Below are positions 42,801 through 54,155 of a stretch of DNA of 64,000 nt, piece after piece (positions within the stretch are counted from its first letter, which is position 1; every line of letters starts with the position of its first letter). The notes under the pieces were generated by a model. The model was not told where the DNA came from. It was given only the letters and a program-made list of their open reading frames with translations, and made no database searches. Origin of the DNA: Leptidea sinapis (taxonomy: Eukaryota > Arthropoda > Insecta > Lepidoptera > Pieridae); contig NC_066312.1 of the NCBI RefSeq assembly GCF_905404315.1, positions 18,153,001 through 18,217,000 on the forward strand, in the 5' to 3' direction. A program made the position numbers and the translations under genes.

Positions 42801-45540
42801 GAATTCATAAATATTACGAAAAACTCTTTTTATTTACTTATAGCACAACATCTAAACACAAACTGCGAGCAAACAATTTAATAATATTTATAAATCACTT
42901 TTAAAATTTTCAATTGTGGAACATTTTATTTTACTAGCCAGTAATTTTTAATACCTAGACAATTTTTTCTAATTAATTGAATGCAAACAAAACTTCTTTT
43001 GTTTTAGTTTTTCATAGTGGTACAGAAAAGTTTTAAGTGCCCATTCTTTTTAAATGGGTTTATTGTATTAGTCCAACAACAAATGTTTTCATAGATAAAC
43101 TACTTTATTTTAGCCACTTGGCACATACTTTTTTATTTATAACAAAAGTGACAAGATGTACAAGACATTCACTTACTGATAAATGATACACACTGCCCAT
43201 TACAAAACACTGCCACTTATTCAATAAAAAGTGGTGATAATTGAAAAACACCCAGATCTAGGGCTACAATTACACCCATTACTTTGAGACATAAGATATT
43301 AAGTGTCCGTAGTGTAGTTATTTCACTAGAAAGTGCCTTATAATAATGCTTGCAACAGCAGAACACCACTATGGTACCTATTTCGCTGGCTTCCCGTGGA
43401 AGGAAGCCTCCCTATGGTAATACCATAGCTTCTGTTAAAGTGAGAAATTTGTATTTTCACTGCAGCTTTTTTGTAGGTCTGCAGTCTATAGATCTATCAA
43501 AACAACATATATTATATAAAATTAGTTTTAAGCTCACCAATGATATCAGGTACATAGTACTCAGGGTAAGGCTCAAGCAATGTTTTAAATTTTTTTGTGC
43601 ATTGTGCTTCTCGTACATAGTCAACCTCCCAAGCCAATTCCTTCTTTGCAACTTCAACTATATTATCAATGAACATACCTTTAGGAAATACATTCCATAC
43701 CTGCAAATACATAAGTTCATTTATACTTAGTGATTACTAACAGATTCAAAATGTTCAAGGTCCTTGATAGGTTACCTTTAAGACACCAACTAGGTTATCT
43801 ATGTCACTGTCAATGCCTTTTGCAACTCCTGGATACTGAACTTTAACAGCAACTTCTTGGCCATTATGTAACACAGCCAGATGAACTTGACCTAAAAATT
43901 TTTACAATACAGGCAACAATAATTATCTTAATTCTTGATATGTACTATTAAATCATCACTTAATATTATGTACCTATAGATGCAGCAGCAAAAGGTTTTT
44001 CCTCAAAGGATTGAACTCTGCTTCGCCAATCTGGTCCTAACTGTGACGACATCACCTTCTCAACTTGCCATGTCGGCATAAAGTCAGCTGATTGACGCAC
44101 TCTTTCAAATATTCGCTGTAGTTCTGGTGGTATAATTGATTCATCTTGAAGGCTCAGTAACTGACCCAATTTTAAAGCAGCTCCTGAAAATTGAAATTGA
44201 TTGTGAATAGCAATTTAGTTTATGTTTATTAAAACCTATTACACACACATCACATTAGGAAAGCACAAATAAATCAGCTGTATCTATAAAAAGCATACAA
44301 TAGTGTAGGACTATCTAGTCTATCGGCGGAAAGTGAGCAAGTGAGCTTTACTGAAACTAGGAAAACATGTTGTCACACACATAAACTAACACAAAATAAG
44401 AGACCTAGCTTGATCATTTTCACACACACCCACCTGTGTAATAAATTTAATCCAATTGTTTGTGCCACCTTGAAAATACCTCTGAGAATATTATTATGTG
44501 ATATAATAAATATAGGATTGGTTGTGCCAGTTCGGAATAATGAAAACATAAAATTCTGTGTGAGATAGAATATTTCATAATAAAAATCTGTCTGTTGCTA
44601 TCCTTTAAGAGTCTAAAACACTATAAAAAAATTGTTGTCTTCCTTGAATTTCAACTTACAGATTTTCTACTATTTAGAAAAGAAAACAATAAATTACCTC
44701 TTACTTTACAAAGAGTATCCACAATTCTCTCAGCATTTGCAGTAGACATAAATGGATTTGAGGTTTCTTCCTTTCCAGTCACTGATTGAAGAGTATTTCT
44801 TGCAAACTGAGCAACTGTTCCAACTCCCAAGCCAGCTGCTAATGATCCAAATGATATCATTCTTCCAATTCTTGATGATGGCACTACTCGAGCTTTTGAA
44901 TATTCACTTAGCTGAACATGAAATATATAGCAATTAGAAAGTGTTAATAATCCAATGGACTTAACAATTACAATATTAAGGAAGAGTAAACCAGACATAC
45001 CTTGACTTTTGTCTTCTTTTTTACTTCAGGTTTTGCAATTGATTGACTAGGTGATAATATACTAGTAGCATTACCTCTCTCTGGTACTATTTCAGCCTGA
45101 GCTTTGAGCCTTTCCAATGGAACCACTACATCTTCAGTGTTGGATGGAACTGGAGGCTGCTCTTGGCTGTTATTCAAACTTTCAAATGTTTTATCAAATT
45201 CTCTATTAAGCTGTTCTATTTCTGCTTCCAATTTGGAGTCCATAACCTGGCCTTCATTCCTTTTGTTTAAGTTTGGTACATGCATCAGAGCATATTGCCT
45301 AAATCCATGGATAACAACAAGAGCTTTCTCAAACAAATCTTTTGAAATTTCAGCATTTGGGTTATCTTTATAATTAATAAGCTTGTTACTAACTGTGTTA
45401 GTGGGACAGTTTTGTAAAAGTGGGTTTAAGTTTGAGTTAATCCATATTAATCTAGCATTTTCTTGTTGCAATTTAGCACTAGCCTCTACAACTTGGCGAA
45501 GACCTCTTAATACACCAATGATGTCATTTATATGAGACAT
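39873..45540 (-). CDS. Coq8: Atypical kinase COQ8 (ADCK3/COQ8A family), complete, 8 coding exons
   Basis: COQ8 is a mitochondrial UbiB-family atypical kinase/ATPase that supports the complex making coenzyme Q. Exons in gene order: 45540-45001, 44911-44698, 44183-43974, 43891-43776, 43700-43538, 41811-41609, 41263-41111, 40154-39873; 1881 nt (626 residues, human COQ8A about 647), all phases agree. Features: amphipathic N-terminus; a Gly/Ala-rich hydrophobic segment about 195-215 (FGSLAAGLGVGTVAQF), as in COQ8A; the KxGQ motif (AALKLGQLLSLQDE, about 253-266); the Ala-rich loop PFAAASIG; the Lys in EVAVKVQYPG (K338); MQTDPNWANFF (D468, N473); DFGATRE (D487). ACA precedes the ATG after a CTTTCAG acceptor, so a noncoding first exon lies further right. 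No defects seen. Confidence 0.95.
40395..40525 (-). mobile_element. CR1-type LINE 3' tail
   Basis: Reverse complement of the tail family: CAAATATTTTTATTCAAAAT, AGGATGTGAAATCACTTATT, AACTACCACCCATTCC, GAGAAGAATGGGCGCAACAA. Located in the last Coq8 intron (40155-41110), in the gene's orientation. Confidence 0.75.
40870..41060 (+). repeat. Helitron-like fragment in the last Coq8 intron
   Basis: GGCTCCGAAACTACTGAACC followed by GATTTGAAAAATTCTTTCAC, then CATAGGCTATGTTATATTTT and a CCCGTGCTGTGATGTCGGGG end. It resembles 25560-25660 (TCCGAAACAGCTCAACCGAT). The wording fits common insect non-autonomous Helitrons, but neither end is proven. Confidence 0.45.
42053..43056 (-). mobile_element. Tc1-like element with internal deletion, in a Coq8 intron
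   Basis: The ends GCAAAAAATGGGTGCTTAAA and (right, reverse-complemented) AAAAAGAATGGGCACTTAAA continue into ACTTT and are inverted repeats. On the minus strand the N-terminus reads MTDKTIMTGNIVTLLQE and SGRKRCT; the C-terminus reads DLNPIEHLWDFLKRCARYLH. The core with the first two catalytic Asp is missing and frames are shifted. It lies between Coq8 exons 5 and 6. A second, partial copy is at 50380-50800. Confidence 0.8.
43215..43430 (+). repeat. Dispersed repeat related to 14020-14215
   Basis: Shares, with decay, the ACATAAGAT.TTAAGT, ATTTCACTAG, TAATGCTT and GCAG…CACCAC order of the repeat in nwk intron 3. Located in the Coq8 intron 41812-43537. Confidence 0.4.
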
Positions 45541-46470
45541 TGTCTGAAAGATTAGCAGAGAAAATAATATAATAGGCTGAGTACTAGTTAGTATAACATT
45601 GTATATATTATTGTGCAATAGTTTCAAGGAAAAGTTTTATATTTTATTTATTTTAAAGTGTAACCTTGGTATACTTGACATTTTGCCAAAACCGGTACCA
45701 CTAAACTCAGAATACAGAACTAACCAGAAACCGCTAACATGCAACAATATGTACTAAAAAATAAAAAATAACTTGTACACCTACACTGGTGTAGTACTGA
45801 GCGGAGTCCCCCCCCCCCCCTTTTCCACCCATAGAGGCTCAAACTGGGTGTTACTTTGTACGTAATGCGTAGGATTATATAATAAAAAATTGTTAGTGAA
45901 CACTCCTTCTCAATTGCATGTTCTGTATACTGAGTATTTAACCCCTATTATCTAAAGTAAAATAAATAATTAACTTACAATTCGATTCGCACTATATATT
46001 CCTTACTCGCCCGTAAAATAATCTTTCTCTACGAAAATATTAATGGAAATGAGATTTATGTGGAATTAAATTAATCCAATAATCTAGTTTTTATTATTAT
46101 ATAAATTTGAAAAATAATAATTCTCTATGAAGAGAATATGATCTTGATCTGTTACTACGTCTTTGACAGTTTGACTTTTACTTTAAACACAAAGAGAATT
46201 AAACCACTATACAAACATAGATACATTTTTTTTTATTCGCCCATTAAGGGCAGGCTGTAGTCTATAGACCATAACGCCTAGTCTTTCGTATAGACAGAGA
46301 CGTATTTTATATATATTTTTTTAAATTAAACCATTTTAAGGGCAGGCTATAGTCTATAATAATAAATCTTTATTGCAGGCATAAAATCCCATATCACAAT
46401 ATTTAGTCATACAGATAAATAAAATAGTATACTATTATTTAATTCAATTAGATAGAAGCAAACAGAAAAT
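45541..46470. other. Region upstream of Coq8
   Basis: Should contain the first noncoding exon and promoter of Coq8, but no site can be fixed. A run of 13 C occurs at 45808-45820. A short direct duplication, AAGGGCAGGCTRTAGTCTAT, is at about 46245-46264 and 46338-46357. Confidence 0.5.
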
Positions 46471-46689
46471 AGCTTTGCACACTGAAGGTGTCAAAGTTTT
46501 CTATTTGCATCCCGATGTGTCAAGTATATGTAATCTTTCCCAGAAGGAAGATATACGAGTTCTGATCACAGCAATCGGGCATTCCCGTCCGGGCGAATAT
46601 GCCCGACGCGCTGCACAACTTCGGAAACTTCATAAGAATGTGGTATGATCATCATATTGCTCTCTTATGGTGCTGAAAGACGCCCACTT

Positions 46690-46890
46690 ATATCAGTACC
46701 ATAACTAACAGGTAAAGAAACACTGGCAGTTTACCCTGAAGAGGGTGCCCATCACTTCATCACTGCATTTTTAAGAAATCTGCATTTTGAGCATGTTGCA
46801 CCGAACCGACAATGCCCGCCTCTCCCGCTCCATGTCGAGATCTTCCTTGCGATCGTCAGTGATGATGTGTCCAAGGTAGACCATACTTTT
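46690..46890 (-). pseudogene. LINE reverse-transcriptase C-terminal fragment
   Basis: On the minus strand: VYLGHIITDDRKEDLDMERE, then RRALSVRCNMLK, a stop, and KCSDEVMGTLFRVNCQCFFTC. YLGHIITDD with ERERRALSVR is the post-catalytic region of a family of insect LINE polymerases. It carries at least one stop and abuts a LINE of opposite orientation. Confidence 0.65.
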
Positions 46891-47039
46891 TGGAGTGGTA
46901 GTGCCAAGTTAGCCACAGCCGAATTAGGCCGGCACGCCCATAGAAATACCACTCCCCCACTGAAATTGGCGTGAAATAGTGGCTTTGCCGCTGTTTTTTG
47001 TGCGGTGAGTGAGGTATCCGGAGGCCTACACCCCCTTCC

Positions 47040-47600
47040 CAAATACAAATGGCAGCACGGATTAAAAATACTCCAGGACGGTACCAGGCTATGTAGTCGT
47101 GGAGAATACGTCCCTGGGCGCCCACATTTGGAACTGTACCTGATAATGGCTGCCCAAGCTGCCCCGCGTATCCTGGAGGGGGAAACCTGTGCGGACTCGG
47201 GACAAACAGAGCAAGAGGCTCAAACCACCCTCCTCCACATTCGCTGGGGACTTTTGCAACATCAGGGGGATTCGCTCAAATTTTAATGCTGTCCACTTCC
47301 ACCTGGAGACGGCGAAGCCGGCCCTGCTCTTTTTAACTGAGACACAGATATCCGCTCTGGCTGATACATCTTACCTTTCATACCCGAGGAATAATTTGGG
47401 ACAATCCTTTATATCGCGGGCTGGCGTGTGCGCTTACGTCAGGGACGATGCCTGTTCTCGACGCCTGAGTTTTCTTGAAGGACAGTATCATCCTATCCAT
47501 CATCTGGCTGCGTGGAATATACGCATGCCTGTATCTGTCCCATAGAGGTAACGCAGAGACTGACCAGCTACTCGAGCACATCCAAGTGGCTACAGGGGGT
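47040..47600 (+). pseudogene. LINE 5' part with AP-endonuclease start (CR1/Zenon-like)
   Basis: The frame GDFCNIRGIRSNFNAVHFHL, then ETAKPALLFLTETQI, YLSYPRNNLG and SRAGVCAYVRDDACSRRL is the N-terminal part of an apurinic-type endonuclease (NIRG, LTETQ and GVCAYVR motifs). It then shifts frame (CLYLSHRGNAETDQLLEHIQ) and stops at the fold-back beginning near 47597. No polymerase follows. Confidence 0.75.
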
Positions 47601-48143
47601 CTACTCTCTATCTCCAAAACGAAACTTCGTAAACCAACGAAATTTAAACGAAGTTTCGATGGTCTATTTTGTGTTCGTACACATCGACGAAGTTCGGAAC
47701 CATAGACAATATTCGTGAACGAATGGTAAACATTAAAATTGGAATGAACATTATTTTAATCCAACTAACTTGAATAGTTCTATTTCATGCCAACGTTAGG
47801 TAGTACCTAATGACAACCAAAATATCTGTATTACAGACGCAATGTAAATATGTCAAATTAGTACTTAATTATAGTTTTTTGTTAGAATTCTTTAAAAAGT
47901 TTTCTAAAAAGAGTTCTCAATTATGGTGCTAACCCAACGTTGGAATGAAATAGAACTTTTCAAATTAGTTGGATTCATATAATGTTCCTGTCAATCGTTC
48001 ACCATTCGTTCACAAATATTGTCTATTGACCCGAACTTCGTCGATGTGTCTGAAAACAAAATAGAGTAGGGTCACTCCCGAAGCTTCGTTTAAATTTCGT
48101 TCGTGTACGAAGTTTCGATTGGGACAAAGAAAGTAGACTCCAG
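47597..48143. repeat. Large fold-back element (about 200-bp inverted arms)
   Basis: The left arm about 47597-47805 and right arm about 47930-48143 are imperfectly complementary. Matching blocks include CGAAACTTCGTA, CGAAATTTAAACGAAG, ACACATCGACGAAGTTCGG, TAGACAATATT.GTGAACGAA, AATCCAACTAA and GTTCTATTTCAT.CCAACGTT. The spacer is about 125 bp and not coding. The arms' outer tips read GGGGTCTACT and GGAGTCTACT. The left arm interrupts a LINE, so it inserted after that LINE. Confidence 0.82.
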
Positions 48144-48538
48144 ATTATTTATTTGAATTCTTTAAAAAGGTTTCTAAAAAGAGTTTTTAATTATGATGAT
48201 AATAAATGATCTTTTAAAGTGCTTCTTAACAAACCTCGCAATCGCGATACCTACTCATTATATCAGAAAGTTTCAAGTAAAATATATCAGTTATATACTT
48301 GGTTTTTCACAAAATTATTACTTCTACATATAGCCATCCTTTTAAACATAACACTTTTCAAATGGGTGGACATACGATGGTGAAGCTATGCCTTTTAATT
48401 TATATGCCTGAGTACGTACCTTGAATTAGCAGTAAGTTAGTTTTCCTTTTATAATAAAATAGAAAATAAATTTTGTTCTTTTATTAATAACAAAAATGAA
48501 ACTTATTTTAAAATATCACTAAAGATAGGAATACCACT

Positions 48539-48590
48539 CTGTTAGAAAGGAATAATTAAGATAAAGTTCTACCTTTATCCTTTCTAACAG
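48539..48590. repeat. Small nested hairpin
   Basis: CTGTTAGAAAGGA at the left is exactly complementary to TCCTTTCTAACAG at the right, and inside lies ATAAAG…CTTTAT. Could be the core of a short palindromic element; nothing else identifies it. Confidence 0.7.
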
Positions 48591-49009
48591 TTGTACTAAT
48601 GTAGTTCATGGCCTTCGACCTGCCTGTAGAGCTTGACGTGAAGATGGAGCTGATTAAAAGGGAACCTGCCTGCTTCTTTCATATTGGATTTTATCCTTTC
48701 TGAACTCGGGAATATTAATACCACCCCTGATACATTTAACATTAATTTTATTCTGTAGTTTCCTACAAACTCTTAAGTAGGGAATTTCACTAATATTGAA
48801 TTGATTGCATAAGCGGCGTCGGCTTCTTTTATGTTCTTAATGTTCTTCACGTAGAGCAGCCTCGATTAATAGCATTCTTGAAACCATTTCAAGCCAATTT
48901 GCAACAAAATTCACACAAACGAAAATCATTCGTGAAAAACATCTTTGGTTTCCTCAAATTGACCTTATAATTCCTATTCGTTCCCTATCCCTCACTTCAT
49001 ATTATAAAC

Positions 49010-49225
49010 CAATCTGAAATTACTGTAACACTCTAAAAAATCATCAAAATTGGTCCCACCATTTAGGAGATAGTTCAATTGTGAATCTAAACCATCCTCT
49101 AATCCACTTGAACACACACAGAAAATTTCATTCAAATCGGTCCAGCCGTTTAGGAGGAGTTCACTGTCAACACATGTACACAAGAAGACTGAATGTACAG
49201 AAGAAGAATATATATAAAGACTACC
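49010..49225 (+). repeat. Dispersed repeat next to the second mariner
   Basis: AATCATCAAAATTGGTCCCA, then a second similar unit AAATTTCATTCAAATCGGTC followed by CAGCCGTTTAGGAGGAGTTC and ATATATATAAAGACTAC. This wording (…ATCAAAATCGGTCCAGCCGTTT…) is a common insect dispersed repeat. The mariner coding region begins just after it. Confidence 0.5.
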
Positions 49226-49283
49226 GGAACAGACAGACGTTGTCCTGTACACAAGTGTTAAATTTTAAAAATCGGTTGAGAAA

Positions 49284-50314
49284 ATGGAATTGACTCGAGA
49301 AAATTCTAGAGCGATTATTTATTATGACTTTCGAAGTGGTTTAACACGAAAACAGTGTGTTGACCGGATCATTTCTGCATTTGGTGATGAAGCCCCATCC
49401 AAAACCGCAATTTATCGCTGGTTTCCTGAAATTCAACGTGGACGTGTCAAGCTCAGTGATGATCCCCGTCAAGGTCTTCCAAAAACTGCAGTCACCAAAG
49501 AAAACGTTGATGCGATGCGTAAGCTGATTGAGGAAGATCGACATGTGACATACCGCGAAATTCAGGCAACTTTAGACATTGGCATGAGTCAAATACAAAT
49601 AATCTTGCATGAATAATAAGGTGTAAAAAAGTTATTTCCCCGATGGATACCGCATTTGCTCTGTGAAGAGCAAAAAGCGGCTCGCGTTACTTGGTGCGTC
49701 AGAACTCTCGAAAGATTCCACGCAGGATCCTCAAATGCTGTATACAACATCGTATCAGGTGACGAATTCTGGATATATACCCGAAACAAAAAACCAGTCA
49801 CGAGTTTGGGTGTTCGAAAATAAGTTAAAGCCAACAAAAATTGTTCGTTCACGGAGTGTTGCAAAAAAAATGGTGGCCACGTTTGTCTCCAAAACCGGCC
49901 ATGTTGCGACTATACCTCTTGAGGGACAAAGAACAATTAATGCAGAATGGTATGCTAGTTTTGTTTGCCACCTTTCGTTTCTGAACTCCGTAAAGAGAAC
50001 TGCAACCGCCGCATCATCCTCCATCATGACAATGCGAGTTCTCACACCGCGCACAGAAGAAAAGAGTTTTTAGAGCAAGAAAACATAGAATTATTAGACC
50101 ATCCATCGTACAGCCCCGACCTAAGCCCTAATGATTTCTATACTTTCCCTAAAATAAAGAATAAATTGCGTGGTCAGAGATTTTCAACACCTGAAGAAGC
50201 TGTGGACGCCTACAGAACGGCCATTTTGGAGACCCTAACTTCCGAATGATATGATTGGTTCCATGGTATGGAAAAATGTGTCAAATTCCGCGGAGAATAC
50301 TTCGAAAAGCAATA
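49284..50314 (+). pseudogene. Mariner transposase, nearly full length, with stops
   Basis: MELTRENSRAIIYYDFRSGL, then FGDEAPSKTAIYRWF and HVTYREIQATLDIGMSQ form the DNA-binding half, ended by TAA TAA near 49615. Later pieces in order are LFPRWIPHLL, IVSGDEFWIYTRNKK (first catalytic Asp), ENCNRRIILHHDNASSHTAH (second), HPSYSPDLSPNDFYTFPKIK (third) and FRGEYFEKQ with a stop. All three catalytic residues survive but several stops and shifts intervene. It is a different subfamily from the copy at 29286-30493. Terminal repeats were not identified. Confidence 0.85.
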
Positions 50315-50379
50315 AATACATTTTGAATAGTACTGTTGTGTCACGTCCTTGATTCCCGAAATTTTCAGTGCCGCCCTCG

Positions 50380-50800
50380 TATTATAAACTCCTTTGCAAA
50401 AAAAACGGGCACTTAAAACTTTAATCATAGTAAGAGGAATTTGAAGCAACAAAATAAAATAAATATTATTCACTGATGTAAAAACACTTTTGTTGGTAAT
50501 TAAGTCCATCTTTATTTGTTTTATATTGTTGTTTAGGAAATTACTCATTTTGTTTAAAAGTAACTTCAATTGACTTTCTCCTTTATATACAAAAATTTAC
50601 AAATAATGGAATAAAAAATTCATGTCATGAGTGGCTGAGATAACTGCTGCAATTCTTCATGGAAATTTTTTGGACGAGGTTTTTTCTGTGTTTTTGGGTT
50701 ATACGCTCTCATTCGGCCATAAAAGCAATTTTAAGCTCTAGGCTGTTCTGTGGGGCTGGGTGAACAGATCTAAAACATCGTTTTAGAAAGTCTTAGAAAA
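50380..50800 (-). mobile_element. Tc1-like element, one end only
   Basis: Its left end (TATAAACTCCTTTGCAAAAA, then CGGGCACTTAAAACTTT) equals the left end of the element at 42053, and it continues with the same CACTTTTGTTGGTAATTAAG and AACTGCTGCAATTC blocks to about 50800. The rest, including the other end, is absent. It starts about 65 bases after the mariner coding region. Confidence 0.75.
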
Positions 50801-50969
50801 GACTGGAACACGAAAGCTTCAACAAGCCATCCCTGCCGCTGCTGCACCTCTTGGGCAGTTGTGGAGCTTGCTGTGCACTCTTTTTGCCTCCAACTCGACT
50901 CTTGACGGCAAAAAAAAGACACCACCGACCATTCCGCGGTGTTAGAGCTCTATACCTGAAGTACAGTTC

Positions 50970-51400
50970 AGACAGAAAACTGTTTGGCGAGCTATGTTTC
51001 CATTGGACGTAAGAAAGTCAAGCGGGTCCGATAGCATTTGTCCCATCGTGCTTAGAACATGTGTCCCTGAGTTAACGCTGCTGCTAATGCATTTATTCCG
51101 GCACATTAATACTACGAGTATAATAATTAATGCATTCAACAGTCGTAGTCTTTCCCGAGAGTTTATGCAAGTGGACCTCCAGCTTTCTCACAGAGCGCAG
51201 ATATAGGTTGTTGTCGACGGTTATTGCTCGAAACGGAAGCCCGTGAATGGTGGAGTACCCCAAGGCTGTGTGTTATGTCATAAACTTTTTCTTCTGCATA
51301 TCAATGATATGTTGGACACCTCCAAGATATATTGCTGTGTAGATAACAGCTCTGGGGATGCCGTATATAAGTCGAGATATGCAGCCGCTTCAACTTGCAA
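50970..51400 (+). pseudogene. LINE reverse-transcriptase fragment
   Basis: VRKSSGSDSICPIVLRTCVPE corresponds to the polymerase fingers motif (SxGxDgI). After a break, KPVNGGVPQGCVLCHKLFLL matches the GVPQGSVLSP motif, and CCVDNSSGDA stands where YADDSTGDA is expected, so the catalytic pair is lost. Probably the same CR1/Zenon-like family as 47040-47600 and 52830-53646. Confidence 0.7.
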
Positions 51401-52054
51401 TTTCGTGTCATTGTTTATAAAAGCACACTTGCACGCACTGAGATAAGAAATTGTTTTGACTGGCGGCTGGACTGTGGGTGGACTATGGACTGTCATAACA
51501 CTATGATACAGAGCTGCATGGATGAGTGGAACTCGTGCACTATTCTATGCCCGAGGGGGATACAAAGAAACTTTTACTTTTATTTCAAGTTTTACACTAA
51601 TCACTGTTTAATTTCATCATCATGCATTTATGATTTTTATTTTTATTTGATCTATGCTTTTACTTAATTTAGTAGATTTCAATAAAATTCTTTGAATCCC
51701 ATTGAAATAGAATATAGTAAAAATTGAATTAGTAGAACTATAATTAGAAAATCTCAAATCCCGAATTAGACTGACTGCTATCTTAAAGTCCTTTTAGCCC
51801 TTACAATATTATGCTAGTAATGAATGTTGTTGTAGCGTCATCAATATTTCTTACCCCTCGTTTACATCAAGGTAAAGGTAATATTTTACAAGATTCAAGC
51901 AATGTTCTGATACAAGTTGTAATGTTTTCAAAATGCAAAAATATAAAAATTGTTGGATGAAATTATTTGTGAACAACTAATTGTCTACATGTTTATGTTC
52001 TTATGTTTTATACTTGTTGTAAGCAGTAAAGCACTGGTCGCGATCATTTGTGAG

Positions 52055-52150
52055 GAGGCAACAGGAAGAAGGGGCCTATCGTTCCATATGAGAATGATGT
52101 AAGAATAGAGGACAGAAGTAGGTTCAGAAATTTTGTTAGGATGACACAGT
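52055..52150 (+). pseudogene. Possible PIF/Harbinger transposase scrap
   Basis: A broken frame reads RRQQEEGAYRS and then VRIEDRSRFRNFVRMT. GAYxxL…LRxEDxxxFRNFxRM is a common opening of Harbinger-type nuclease proteins. Only about 30 codons with stops; the assignment is tentative. Confidence 0.35.
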
Positions 52151-52829
52151 GTATTGTGTGTAAATTGACTATTTTCTTTTAAAATACTATGTTACTTAAG
52201 AAGAGTTATAAGTTTTTGGCCATTCTTTCGATTGGCATCATAAAGTTGGTTCGATTCCCAGACGAGGCACGTAATTTTTAGAAAATCTTTGAATGCAGAA
52301 TTACTAACTTTTAAAAATAATATAGTCTTCTTTCAGTAAAATAGCCTATGTTCGATATTTAAGGTACTTTCCCTTCATGTCTCATTACCTTTGGGACATC
52401 CTGTATAAGCTTAGGATAGTTAACTTGCCGTCGTTATCTTCTTTATAACAAAGTCTCTCACCCATTATTTAGGTTGACTTGCTAGTGAACAAACCTTAAA
52501 AGTGAGTCGGAACCGTTTGACAGCCAAATCGTAACATCATACAGAAAGAGCCTGCAGTGCACAAAATTAATGATCTCTTGATCGTATATTTATTTAGGTA
52601 CCATTGTACTAGTTTTCTTCTGCAGGGCGCCATACTCAAAAAATTGTAATATCGTTATAGTATAAATAAAAAATTATACTTGTAACATTTATTTTTATAT
52701 AGAGAGGTACCTAACCTACCTAAAGACCTAGGATATCCAAACTGGTTGATATCGGTTTCCCAGGGTTTGATATAAACATAAACAAATTTTGGGTCTAAAG
52801 ATAGACCTTTATTTATCAATTTTTTTTTA

Positions 52830-53646
52830 TGGAATAGGAGGACTAACGAGCATACGGGTCACCTGTTATTAAGTGATCACCGCCGGCCGCTCACAACCTT
52901 TTGCAACACCAGAGGAATCACAGGAGCGTTGCCAGCCTTTAAGGAAGGTGTACGCGCTTTTTTTGAAGGTGCCCATGTCGTATCATCCCGGAAACACCGC
53001 ACAAGGAAGCTCATTCCACAGCTTTGTAATACGTGGAAGAAAGCTCCTTTAAAAACCGCACTGTGGGGGACCGCCACACATCCAGATGGTGAGGATGATA
53101 TCCTAACTTGTAGCATGTCATGCGAAGGTGGAATTCGGCGGCAGGATTCAGGTTAAACAGCTCTTCGGAACACTCCCCGTGATAAATGCGGTAGAAGACA
53201 CACAATGAAGCGACGTCTCTACGCAACGCCAAGTGATCCAGCCGTTCACAGAGCACTAGGTCCCCGACAATTCGAGCTGCTCTGCGTTGCACGCGGTCAA
53301 ATGGATCGAGCTGATACTGAGGTGCGCCAGACCAGAGATGACAGCAATACTCCATGTGTGGCCGGACCTGCGCTTTGTAGAGCTTTAGTATGTGGGCCGG
53401 CTTGAAGTATTGCCGTGCTCTATCAATGACGCCCAGTTTCTTTGAAGCCAATTTGGCTTTGCCGTCCAGACGACCACGAAATTGGCAATCGCTCGAGATT
53501 GCGAGACCCAGTATTCTGATACTAGGCGAGGCTTTAGGGGAAGTATTGTGATTGAGAAGGTCGGGCCTTCTCAAGAGAGGACTCGATAGAAGACACAAGT
53601 TTCTCCCGGCACTGGTCGACGATTTCCCGAGAGCGACCTGCATTTA
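52830..53646 (-). mobile_element. CR1/Zenon-like LINE 3' end, best copy
   Basis: The minus strand from 53643 has a 210-codon open frame with IRILGLAISSDCQFRGRLDG, KLGVIDRARQYFKPAHILKL, AQVRPHMEYCCHLWSGAP and FDRVQRRAARIVGD, the connection and C-terminal region of a non-LTR polymerase. It continues, shifted, into RTTxLWNELP and the family tail ending near 52830. The open frame suggests a younger copy. It is 5'-truncated near 53646. Confidence 0.85.
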
Positions 53647-53929
53647 ATATGAAACTTCCAATATACCTACTGTATAAGCACAAACTAGTGAACAATGAGA
53701 AAGAATTAATTATATTACCTATAGAATATAAGAAGTAGGAACTATCATTGTTTCATTCCAGAGTTATATGTGAATTAAATGATTTTTTAGATGGGCAAGG
53801 CTGGCGTTTGCCAAAGCAGTCATTTTATGCATAGAGTATTTTGGTGTTGTAGATTATGAAGTACAGATATTTGAAATTATAGAATACAATACCGTAATTC
53901 AAAACATGGGTAACAAATCTAGTTGTCTC

Positions 53930-54155
53930 ACTCATCCAACATATACCGACGATCTTGACCAGATCGTCAGTCCATCTTGTGGGGGGCCTACCGACACTGA
54001 GTTATCCTTGGTCGTCTTTTTTACTGCCTCACCGGCCATCTGTCCGTCGAGCTATGTGCCCTACCCACTGCAGTTTCGCAATCATTTGGGCTACGTCGGT
54101 GACTATGGTTCTCCTACGGATCCACATTTCTGTTTCGATTTCGCCATTGCCTCCT
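53930..54155 (-). mobile_element. RTE-type LINE C-terminal fragment
   Basis: Contains GACGATCTTGACCAGATCGT (complement of a DDLVKI coding stretch), then wording parallel to 15480-15610 (CTGCCTCACCGGCCATCTGT, AGTTTCGCAATCATTTGGGC). Same orientation as the other RTE scraps in the window. Confidence 0.6.

Noticed and set aside
44968..45627. Longer upstream start for Coq8 (Met at about 45627)
   Set aside because: The upstream part reads through a clear CTTTCAG acceptor and is not family-like; the Met at 45540 gives the conserved N-terminus.
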